The notes under the pieces were generated by a model. The model was given only the letters and a program-made list of their open reading frames with translations. It was not told the origin of the DNA and searched no databases. A program made the position numbers and the translations under genes. Of a stretch of DNA of 64,000 nucleotides, positions 1 to 36,500 are shown one piece after another (the first letter of the stretch is position 1; every line of letters starts with the position of its first letter). This DNA comes from Hetaerina americana (lineage: Eukaryota > Arthropoda > Insecta > Odonata > Calopterygidae). The stretch spans positions 17,360,969-17,424,968 of the forward strand of contig JAKTNV010000004.1 in the NCBI GenBank assembly GCA_022747635.1, written 5' to 3'.

Positions 1-65
1 CTCAACTCGAGCACCATCCTCAGGCCAGGTGACTCATCTGCCCTGAGGATGATCCACAAGTTGAG
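1..65. repeat. Imperfect palindrome at window edge, ribozyme/PLE-tail like
   Basis: The segment starting CTCAACTCGAG returns inverted as far as CACAAGTTGAG, with CATCCTCAGG against CCTGAGGATG inside. The CCTGAGGATG...CAAAAC layout resembles the hammerhead-like tails found on the Penelope elements further right, but the GAAA core reads AAAA. Weak relic, possibly cut by the window edge. Confidence 0.35.
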
Positions 66-201
66 CATCAAAACAATGGCCAACATGGAACCCCTGACCC
101 TGTGGAAGACCCAAGAAAACTTCATCAAGCTGATATATCGGGATAAGCATCAGACCATACTACTTTTCTTACCATTGAGTGTATGAATTAATTTCATTTA
201 C

Positions 202-25920
<25,719 letters not shown>

Positions 25921-26564
25921 CTATTAAGAAATTACACAATAATAATATGGAGAATTACTCATTGAAAAGCATTTTGTTCATTTTTTTATGTTATATCAAG
26001 GATACGAATTTCGGTTTTAGAACGAAATGTGTAAACTGAGTCAGCTAATTCAAGATGGTCACTTAGATCTGAATGGTTAAACTTTGGCATTATGCTATAA
26101 TGAAGATACAGTCAATCATATGTTTCTAAGAATCAAGAGTTTGAATTTTTAAAAATCTCTTTGACTGTCTGGTATTCAAGTTTTCCGGGCGATATCACAA
26201 AGACGATTGCTAGTCATCCCTTGTATAGATCGATATGATAGAAATATTGAGTACACAAGAAGGAATATATTTCACATTATAATTTATATAATATATTTAT
26301 TTTTTATAATTTTCATAGTTTCGTGTAATATAAAATATTTAATTATTAACAGCAAGTCTAATTATATAGACAAGCGAAAATTATTTGTAGGCATAAAATA
26401 TCGATAGGTCGATTTTAAAAATCGTCATCACTTGAAATTTCGCGCAATTGGCAATTGGGTGATTGAGGCAAGGTAAACATTCACGTTTGAGGCAATCTAA
26501 GTTCAAGGAATTAATTAGTTGTATTTTTTCATCAATATTTGGTTCTGTCAAATTCAGGGACACC
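25921..26564. promoter_or_regulatory. Divergent intergenic / shared promoter region HFM1-geminin
   Basis: About 640 bp separate the first confirmed HFM1 exon from the geminin start on the opposite strand. Geminin and HFM1 point away from each other, so both promoters should lie here. A short CpG-bearing stretch (TTTCGCGCAATTGG near 26440) stands out in otherwise AT-rich DNA. No TATA box could be assigned. Confidence 0.45.
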
Positions 26565-26566
26565 AT
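26400..26566 (-). CDS. Possible first coding exon of HFM1 (tentative)
   Basis: An open frame of about 46 codons starts MVSLNLTEPN and reaches a possible donor CAA|GTGATG in phase 0, which would join the first confirmed HFM1 exon in frame. No homology supports it, since the HFM1 N-terminus is poorly conserved. Its ATG overlaps the geminin ATG on the opposite strand. The alternative is that this is simply the shared 5' region of two divergent genes. Confidence 0.25.
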
Positions 26567-27340
26567 GAGAACGAAAAATGCGAAGGTAACATATTTTATT
26601 TAGAATCTTAAAGTTAGTGTTTATTGTTTCTAGTTTCATATTCGTGTTTTCAGACCTCAAGTGTGCGAAAGGCATTATGCACGCTTGAGCCTAACACGAG
26701 AGACAAAGAAAATGTTGGATTTGGACCGGCTTCCACAAGCAAGGCAGCAATCGTTAAAAGGTTGGTTCGCAATGCATGCAATCCACTTCTTGGACAAGAA
26801 TTTTGAAATAGAAGGTGATACTTCTTAATTTACTTTAGCAATGCAAAGGAAAAACTTCACTCTCCGAAAAAGGACGCTTTTGGTAGAACAGAATCAAAGG
26901 ATGTGCAGAATTCATCAGCTCAAACGGAAGTTGCACCTCAGATTGATGTTAACGATCTTATTTCCCCTGGTAAGCTTATTAATGAGTTGATTTTTACGAG
27001 TTTGTTTGAGCAGCTATTAAGTATATTATCTTCCAGACGGCCCCAGTGAAGGATATTGGAAAATTCTAGCCGAGCAGCGCCTCAAGGCTCTGGAAAAAAC
27101 ATTGAAAGAAAACGAAGAATTGCATTACAGAGTGGAAGCTCTAGAAAAGCAGAAGAAAGCGTACCGGGAAATGTTGGATGAGACCACGGCTCTAGTTTCT
27201 GTTTTACAGGTACTTGTACTTATTGACGCTAATTCATTGACTTGCTTTTATTAATTATTGTTCAGTAATTTACATTTTTTTCGCAGGAAATGATTGGACA
27301 GGATGATGAAAATCCATCTGTTGAAGAGCACTCGAATTAA
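26565..27340 (+). CDS. GMNN: Geminin, DNA replication licensing inhibitor (5 exons, 161 aa)
   Basis: Geminin binds CDT1 and blocks re-licensing of origins until the APC/C destroys it. Exons are 26565-26585, 26654-26760, 26839-26969, 27037-27209 and 27287-27340, all with AG/GT borders and matching phases (486 nt with stop). The coiled-coil region in exon 4 begins EGYWKILAEQRLKALE and continues LKENEELHYRVEALE, the geminin/multicilin-type zipper with its YW..AE.R..AL signature. The N-terminus has a destruction-box candidate (RKAL, residues 12-15) and a KEN triplet (residues 25-27); a KRLVRN basic patch read beyond exon 2 is intronic in this model. The donor of exon 2 (AAAG|GTTGGT) is weak but is the only one that keeps frame. 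Length is shorter than the roughly 209-aa vertebrate protein. A poly(A) signal follows 92 bases after the stop. Confidence 0.9.
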
Positions 27341-27431
27341 TTTTGTCTGTGCAAGAAAATATGTTTACTTATTTAACCAAACTGCAATGTAGCAGCTAAT
27401 TTTGTAATATTTTATCAATTCGGTGACATTT

Positions 27432-27437
27432 AATAAA
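27432..27437 (+). terminator. Geminin poly(A) signal AATAAA
   Basis: Canonical AATAAA about 92 nt downstream of the geminin stop codon and about 104 nt before the proposed SPATA22 start. It is followed by an AT-rich stretch. Confidence 0.7.
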
Positions 27438-27540
27438 AATAACAAAAGATTAGCGTGGTATCATTCAATTGTTTACCAACGCGAATTTGAACTAGTTTCC
27501 CAGTTTTCTCTAACGGTCAATCATTAATAGAATTATTATA

Positions 27541-30500
27541 ATGGATCGGAGATATCAGAGATTTCGTGGTCGGTATGCCGTGAATTAGATTGGTTACTCT
27601 GGTGTAATGTCGATAATTACCATTTGTTTACAATTTCAGGGATTCAGCAAACAATCCCGAGTATGATGCAGAACAGAGATGAAATTCATAGCATAAATGC
27701 TTCGATAAGGTAGATTTAGATTTAAAACCAATCATCTATAATGAGAGGATTAATAGGGACGTTACTGACTTCTTAAATGAAATGAACCGATCTCGTGACC
27801 GAAGAATTAATTGGCCAACAGGGACTTAGACCCTCATATTTCGTAACAATTAGTTTTTCAATTCTGGGGTAAAATGCACAACTTTGGTCGGGGGTTTTTT
27901 GAATTCTCTAAAATGAAGCTTAATTTTATGTGGCATGCAGTCACAAAGTTATAATATTTAAAAAAAACCCCTTAGTTACATATAATTACTTACGGTGAAT
28001 GTTGAAAACAAAAAATCGTATTTGCATTTACCATTATTTATTAATTGACCAATAGAAATCGTGGTCATTTATGCTGGAAATTTAATCGTGGGTGATCCCT
28101 GGCGTTAAGTTATTGCTTATTAGAATTCATGAATTTTCTCAATGATTGCATAATTGTAAAAGCATTTTTCATGATTGTGCATTCAACTGGCAAATTGTTG
28201 CCAATAGGTTCACAGCCTAATGTCTTGCTGCAAATAGAAATTACACTGTTAAGTGCTCTCCATATGGCATCGAAGTCTAAACTTAAATGTCAATAAAAAA
28301 ATCCCTTGCCTGTATATGAAACTCGTTCCTTAGCTTGAATCCTCACACTTAATGCCTAATACTTGGCATGTGTGATGCAATAGCCAACTCTGGCTGAATC
28401 CCGGTTTTCTTGAACACGTAATGATATTAGCCATGGGGACTTGGTCGTCATTAATCTGGGGCGTTGTATTGTGTTAGCATTTTATGGTCGGGTGAAATGT
28501 GAGACTTTTTTGGTGAATGATTTGAAAATGTTTGTGATGGGAGAACTGAACTGCATTCTTTCATTGTTAAAATTATACATGTATATGGTGTTGTTCTCTA
28601 TATAATAATCATGCATAGTTAGCTTTCTTTAGTCCAATGACTTCAGGTGTTGGAAACCCAGGTGTGTATTGTCAGCAACAAAGTGCCATGAACACACCTA
28701 GAATGACACCATACAAAGTGCCATTTCAGCGTAGGCAATTGGCAGAACCTCTATATGCAGATTCTGCTCCAGTGATTATCCCTCAGCCTCTTCAACTATC
28801 TTCACCGTATGGATTGGGGCCCATTTTTAGAGGAACTACTGGCCTGTATATGCCCACCTATCAACAAAATCTCAATGAATTGCCTAATATTGACAATTCT
28901 AATGGCATGTGTTTTCGAGAAGAAATCATAATGAAAAATGAGCAAGATGCATATGTGACTGGCCTCACCTCAAGTCCTCCTAACCATCCATTACCAAGAG
29001 ATGAGCCAAAAGTTTTAAATATTAACACACCTATTCTTAAAGCAAAAGAAATCATTCAAAACCCAATATCAGGCAAAGTGGAGTCCAAGGTGTAAATTTA
29101 TTTAAGTTGTTGGGAAAGTAAAGAAAAATTTGTTCTTAAATCAATACTGTAACTCAATTTAAATTTTTTGTTCGTTTTTAGCCTAGCAGTTCCAAATACA
29201 ATCAAAATGAAATCAAAAAGGAAACACAAATGAGTAGCCCTGCGGCAAAGGTATGCTTTCAATTAATTGGCTTTAATGATGTCTCTTAAAGTTACTTTAA
29301 TGTAATTCTTTGCTACTGTGAAAAGAATGTATGAGGCCATACTTAGCTCAGAAGTATTTGGAATTCCCCCGCAGTTCGTCTTGGTAGGTAACAGTTTCAC
29401 TGGCATCTTTAGGTTTGAAGGCTTCAGACCTGTGTGCTAAAGAAGAAGTGGAGGAATTATTGAAAGGTTGTAGGATATTTGAAGAGTGTGACGGGTGGAA
29501 GAATGTTGGATAATCTGGGCAGGGGAAGGGAAAGAATAGGTTTTTAGACAGTATAAGGTTATGAAAAAATAATTTAGGGAACACAAGAGGAAGCTGTGAC
29601 ATGTAAAGTAAATGGTCATTAGGGGGCCATTCAAAGCCTACATATAAAAGGACCTGAATAAATGTGGGAGATTCTGACAATTCTGGGGCCGCCTTCATAG
29701 ATCAAACCAGTCATCCATAAAGGAAAACTGTGTGTGCATTGAACCATCCTCAATTTCTTGGCATGGTCCAACTCATTTGTTTGCAGCTGTGTATAGTGTA
29801 GGATCATGCCCGTTAAGACCTTTTATTTTGTTATGTTAGGGGAAAAATAGTTTGACTCATTTTTGAGATACTTCAAAATTATTATTTTCTCTATTTAGAA
29901 AGGAGCTGTGGGTTCAAAGATGAGCCTTTTACTAATTACAATATTTACTGTCTCATTTCTTACTTATAAAATGCATTGTATCAGCCTAGTATCAAAATAT
30001 TTCACTTTTTTGTACTTTTTGCATTGTAAACTGAAATTCATGTGCAGTTATATTTTTGATGGAACTTAGTAGTTATTATAAAATTAATATTTGCAAATTA
30101 TTCTCAAGTTCTAACAATGTATGCAAAGTGGTTCTTTACTAGAATACTTTAGAATTTTTACAGATATTCAATTGCAAAACATTTATAATATCTACATTTT
30201 TATTAATTAGCTTTTTTGCATGTGGATGTTATGTTGAAAGGCACATGAGTAGCTGGAGTACAGATTGAGAATTTGTGGTGAAAGTTATTAAATCAGATTT
30301 TAATCAATCCAAGTTTTATTCAGCCAGTCAGCCAAGGGATAGCAGTAATTACTGAGCACATTGCAGAATCAGTTTGATTGGTTTGGGAGGAGCATAAATG
30401 AAAACAAAATTAGGTTTTCACTACTTAGGAAGGCTAAGATAAGCATTGAAAACTATGGGGCATAAACTAGAGAAGGTGAAACAGTTCACCTATTTAGGAA

Positions 30501-33500
30501 GTACTGGACTATTTCTAGGTTGTCACAAGTTTGTGATGAAACAGAAATCCCGGTCAAGGCAAATGATTTTTACACTCTGAAATTGTTCCATTGAAACAGA
30601 AAGTATTTAAGAGGGTAGAAAAGTAGTAAGAATATTAAAAGTTTTTAATTATCTAAAAATGCTTTTTCAAAAAGGAGGCAGTTGATGGCAGGGACCATGA
30701 GTAATAATTTAAAGTGAAGACTAATGAAACCTTAATATGGAACATTGTACCATATGGTGTGGAAACTTGGTGTTAAAGCATTTGAATAACAATAGACTAG
30801 AGGCTTTTGATATATGGGCGTGTAGGAAAATGGAAAAAGTGAAATGGCCTGAAATAAAAACAGAGATTTTAGGCATGGTGGTATAGGAGAGAAGATTGTT
30901 GGGGGAAATTCAAAGAATGCAGGAAAAATGATGTATGGCATATTGAGTGGCACTGAACTGTTGAGGAAGGTTGAATGTTCAGTAGACAAGGCAGGGGGTG
31001 AGAAGCCAGTATGTGAATTTTAAGAATGTGTTATGCAGGTTTTAGAGTATTTATTTAGTCTTGCGTTAAGTGGAGCTTAGATATGTACCATAGCATTTGA
31101 TCCATCAAAGACCTATTTTGAATGGTAGATTACTCTCGATTGTAATAATTATGTTTAAATAAATTTGAAAAATTAAATGAACAGTACATTGAAATGAAGG
31201 GATATGAAATCAAGTGTCATGTGCATATATCATAGTAGCCAGGTCAGGTGTAATTTAGGAAGTAATAATGAATGTTTCTTAATGGATTTGGAAAAGTTTG
31301 TTTTCTTTAAGATTGACCATAATGTAGTACCAATCCTGTTGAATGAAATACTTGCTTAAGTTTGATGTACAGGATATATTTTCCAAACATTTGCCACATC
31401 AAATAATATTTGCCGGTAATGAAGTAGTCACTGAATGTAGGGTGTCTGCCTCGATTCCAGTTGATTTTTCTGGACACTACCTACTATCCCCATTTTCTGG
31501 ATAGATAACTTTGATGGCAGCCACAGAGGAAGAAACTGTCAAATTGGATTTGTATATGTCACCTGCTTTAAGATTTACTAATTGAAATGTACTTGAATCT
31601 ATTACCTTACTGTTGAAGAGTATTTCCTGGAAATTAGTTAGACACAATACATTTATTCCATAGGATCCAATAGCCATGCAAGGAAATGTATGCAACTGAG
31701 CTGATAAGAGATGAAATTTCAATTGAATAAGTATTTAGCTGCCATCAGTTCACAAATTAATGGTCACTTCCCTGGTGTTCTCTATATTTAAACATTCAAC
31801 TGTTTTGATGAGGGTAAAAAAGAAACTTTACATTTCCACTTTGTGAAATATTAAATCTTTATTGTGGAAGTGTAAATTTTCTTTTTTACCCTCATCATGA
31901 AGGAATTTCACAAAGTTAAACCTGGAACTGTTATATTCAACAGATTCAGAGAAGTAGTAGTGGAAGTTGGTCATAATGAGAAAAACAAAATTTGCACCTT
32001 TCCACAGATTTATTTGTAACGTATAATGCGTTTCAGATCATCAAACCATCTTCAGCTATCAAGAGTGTTGTACCTGAAGATGGTTCGATAAACTGAAATG
32101 TATTTTACGTTACGAATAAATCTGTGGAAAGGTGCCAATTTTATTTTTCTCATAATTCAACTGTTACATGCTATCCACTTCTCTTAATACTCTAAGCCTA
32201 CTACTCGAGTGAGTTGCATTGGAGATCATTGAGGCATTGCCCTAAATATTGTTCAATAATTTAGAGAAAATCTTTATTTTACTTTTAAAAATAATTAATC
32301 GTATTTCAACAATGTTTGCTTCCTTATCCTCATAGAGTTTCCTATATTACTTAATGCTGTCTGTGAAGACTCCACAACAATGAATGAGGAATACTAAAGT
32401 TTTACTATTATTCTGACCCGTCTAAAATGTGGGATCTTAGGAGTTTAGTTCAATAGTTTCAGCCTCAACTTTGTGGAAGTTCATTTTAATAAATGAAAAA
32501 GAAACACTTTGTTCCAATCCACCAATTTATAATAAATGAAAAAGAAACACTTTGTTCCAATCCACCAATTTATTACAGGTACGACTAGTTTCGACGCTAC
32601 GGCGTCATCCTCAGGTACAAAGTTTAAAGTCACAATCATTGTATATATACTCTCTTCTGGAAAGGGTGGGGGAGTTGTGGGAAGAGGGGGCGGGGAGGGG
32701 AGTACGGGGGTAGGTACGAAAGTATGTGGGAGAGGGTAGGAAACACCAGGAAAAGCGTTAGTGAGTGGGGGGGATTGGAAGGTGGGTTAAGAAAGGGGAA
32801 ATTAGGGGAAAGGGGAGGGGATTAGTAAGCTAGGGATTTCATTGGTCAGTATAATTTGAGTCAATGGCTAATGGGGATAAAGGTACGGGTTAGGAGTCAA
32901 TGGGAGTTGGGGGGAAGGGGTTATTGGTTCTGTTTTTCTGTTATTGCTAGGGAGGCTTCCAGGAGAGGTGATACGTTTTCAAACAGAATGTCATTGAGTA
33001 AAGGATGTTTCTTCATTGTTCTCCGGATCTCCAACTCTTCCTTCTTGTCCATCCTCCTCCCTTTTTCTTCCCGATGTAGTATTTTGGGGATGAAATCGCT
33101 GGTGTGATTTTCCTCCCACATTTTCCTCCCACTTTGCCAAACACCTGTGGGAGGAAAATCACACCAGCGATTTCATCCCCAAAATACTACATCGGGAAGA
33201 AAAAGGGAGGAGGATGGACAAGAAGGAAGAGTTGGAGATCCGGAGAACAATGAAGAAACATCCTTTACTCAATGACATTCTGTTTGAAAACGTATCACCT
33301 CTCCTGGAAGCCTCCCTAGCAATAACAGAAAAACAGAACCAATAACCCCTTCCCCCCAACTCCCATTGACTCCTAACCCGTACCTTTATCCCCATTAGCC
33401 ATTGACTCAAATTATACTGACCAATGAAATCCCTAGCTTACTAATCCCCTCCCCTTTCCCCTAATTTCCCCTTTCTTAACCCACCTTCCAATCCCCCCCA

Positions 33501-36500
33501 CTCACTAACGCTTTTCCTGGTGTTTCCTACCCTCTCCCACATACTTTCGTACCTACCCCCGTACTCCCCTCCCCGCCCCCTCTTCCCACAACTCCCCCAC
33601 CCTTTCCAGAAGAGAGTATATATACAATGATTGTGACTTTAAACTTTGTACCTGAGGATGACGCCGTAGCGTCGAAACTAGTCGTACCTGTAATAAATTG
33701 GTGGATTGGAACAAAGTGTTTCTTTTTCATTTATTATAAATTGGTGGATTGGAACAAAGTGTTTCTTTTTCATTTATCTTAGGAGTTTATATAACCTTGG
33801 AAAGTCACCAATATCTCTACTTCTGTAGTCTTACATTCTCTATTATCAGGAGAATTCCAACAATTAGCTCGGCATTATATGCAAAATAGGTCGTTAAAGT
33901 CATGTTACATGGGTGTTTGATGTTATATTTCCCTTATATATGTATATTAGGAACACTGTATTTCCTCTAAAAAATAAGCAATGTTAGTATATGATCTGTT
34001 TTGAAAGAGATTGTTTAATACATTTTTTTTTTCAAAATATCTCAAATATTTAGTATAAAAGTTTTCTACATATCATCACCTGGGTAAACCTTAATTTTAT
34101 AAGATATAAGCTGGGTAATTTATTGTGGCTGTGGAACAACTTTCATGTACATATTACTTTCTGTTAGCAACCATTTGACCCATCAAAAATATCCCTGAGG
34201 GTATTGACCGGATCTGTTGAAAAGGTTACTAAATGGGAAAAGATGTGGGAAAATAAAATGGAAAAACCAACCCATTTATTTGAAATAATAGGTAAGTCAT
34301 TATTTTACTATACCAATTTTTTTGTTTAGTTGCATGCATAAATGTGCAAGATTCATATAATATGTGAGAATTATGTGTAATCATTTATTTTGCATATTTT
34401 CATTATGATTTCATTCAGGCACCTGACAGTGTTAAGCACTTCAAATTCACAAAAGATAGCTTATGATTGTCACAAAATATAGATTATAGATGGCTTGCAA
34501 CTTGAAATTCCATATACAGCCAAAATATAACTTTTTTGTTTGTACCTTAATATGTTACAATTAGGACATGAAAACTGTCTGTTAATGTGGCAAACTTTTG
34601 ACAAAAATCTTTAACTCTTAATATTATCAAGTTAAATTCTTCAGTGAATAATTTTTAGAAAACTGCTGTGATTTTGATGTTGTCTATATAATGTTACTAC
34701 ATCTAAAACCATATATGTATCTTTGTCATGACTTAGCAGGAAGATGGATATATTTAATAATAATCATCTGGAATCTTACAAATAGATCCTTAACAATTTC
34801 ACTCCTCCCTACTATTCCTTTCATTGTTTATCCAAAGATAATTCATTTTGTTAATTAATCATTTGACTCCTAATTGTGAAATTCATACATTTGCTATTTT
34901 TAAATTGTTTCAGCAATGTGTAACTTCTGTTCCAAGATTATTTACAACTAATTTGGGCTGATAGAAACTCATCACTAAATCACTAATGCAAAATTTAGTC
35001 TAAATCGATTTTGTCCCCTTCAAAGTACTCTCTATTTGTTGCTATGCACTTATTTCATCTTCTTTTCCACTGTTTAAAGCACCCTTGGAAGTCCTCAGCA
35101 GTTAGGCTTTTTAGTTTTCTTGCCCTTTCTTGCTTTATTGTGTCCACATCTTCCCAGTAATGTCCCTTCATTACATTTTGGGAATAGGATAAAGTCGCAG
35201 GGGGTGAGATCTGGCGAATAAGGAGGATGATCAAGGGTAGTGATTGAATTTTTTGCCAGAAACTGGCGAACAATCAATGCTGAATATTCAGGTGCATTGT
35301 CATGGTGATATATCCATCCATCATTTTCAGTTAAAATAGTGTGCACTGTTGATTTTCCTAAATTTAATTCATCAGCTATTATTTGGACTGTTTTTTGACG
35401 ATCGGTAAGTACAAGGGACCGCACACGATCAATTTTGTCGTCAGCACAGGTGGTTGAAGGTCGTTCCGGCCTTGCATCTTGTCAGCAAACTTTAAAATGC
35501 TTATTCCACTTGAAAACAGATGTTTTCTTCAGAGCATTATTACCATGAACAGCTCTCAACATTTCAGTAATTTCTTGATAACTTTTACCGCACTTCACCA
35601 AAAAACTTGATGCTGATTCGTTACTCTGTGATTTCATCAATTTCCATTTTCGGCAAACTGTAAAAACAAGGACAATAGAAACTAACATAACTGGCACCAT
35701 ACACACAGCTTGATGAGCCGCCAAGCACAGATGGCTCATTGGGTCTCAGACAACTAGCGCCACTAGTGGGCGGGGCTATAGTCTGTGTCATGGCTGCCAG
35801 ATTGCACCAGTTAGTGCATTTATTGCGTAGGCCACGTATTTACCCCATGTCAATCATTTTTATGAAGAATAACTAAAATAATGTAAATCTAATCTACATA
35901 AATGCATGTACAACTGCAATTACCCTGATGATGCCCCAGATTCATGGTTGCAAAGAAAATTAACTTTAAGGAGCTTGCTTCATTTAAGCTTTTGGATTAT
36001 CCTGGCCCTTATAATCATTTTACAAATTACATAGTTCAATGATAATATAAATTTCATATGAATGTGTTTTTTTGCAGAAAAAAACTATTCATGTAACCAT
36101 TATCTACTAACACCCCTTGATCATGGAATGGAGGCAATTCCTGGATTTTTCCAAAGCATTTGATTATGTTGACAATAAAATCTTAATCAATTAAGTTAGC
36201 AGATATAGCATAAGATGATCAGTTTTTGACTGAATTGAATTTGTACATAACTTATGCAAAAGAATTATAGAAAGAAATACTTTTTATGATATGAAAATGT
36301 GTGGAAAATACCTAAGTAGACCTCTAAAATATGGAAAAATTACACATATTACAAGCCTAATTTGATTTTTATTACAATTTGTACTGATGGCATCCATCAT
36401 GGCTGATATTATGTCATTGATGAATTAAGAATATTATTACCCATTTTGGGGCTAGAATTGATACTTCTATGCATAAATGATTTGCCTGATTACCTTATCG

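Larger units (their letters stand above)
32448..33775. mobile_element. Head-to-head palindromic Penelope-like element pair, second locus
   Basis: Exact mirror symmetry about position 33133 with arms to 32489 and 33777. The inner ends code for the PLE segment after the nuclease (ENHTSDFIPKILHREEKGRR, then KKEELEIRRTMKKHP), homologous to the first pair. The right copy starts about 14 nt further upstream than the left (FAKHLWEEN), leaving a 27-nt spacer. Each arm has a G/C-skewed tract, a well-formed hammerhead-like motif and a tail that is duplicated in tandem (42-bp unit). Flanked by an exact 14-bp duplication, ATCTTAGGAGTTTA (32434-32447, 33776-33789). A 41-bp cap is on the left only. Confidence 0.92.

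Noticed and set aside
29348..29698. 116-codon minus-strand ORF
   Set aside because: Partly antisense to a LINE 3'-end scrap; no domain recognised.
32536..32739. 67-codon ORF repeated at 33527-33730
   Set aside because: Both are antisense-type readings through the C-rich tract and ribozyme motif of the palindromic PLE; no domain.
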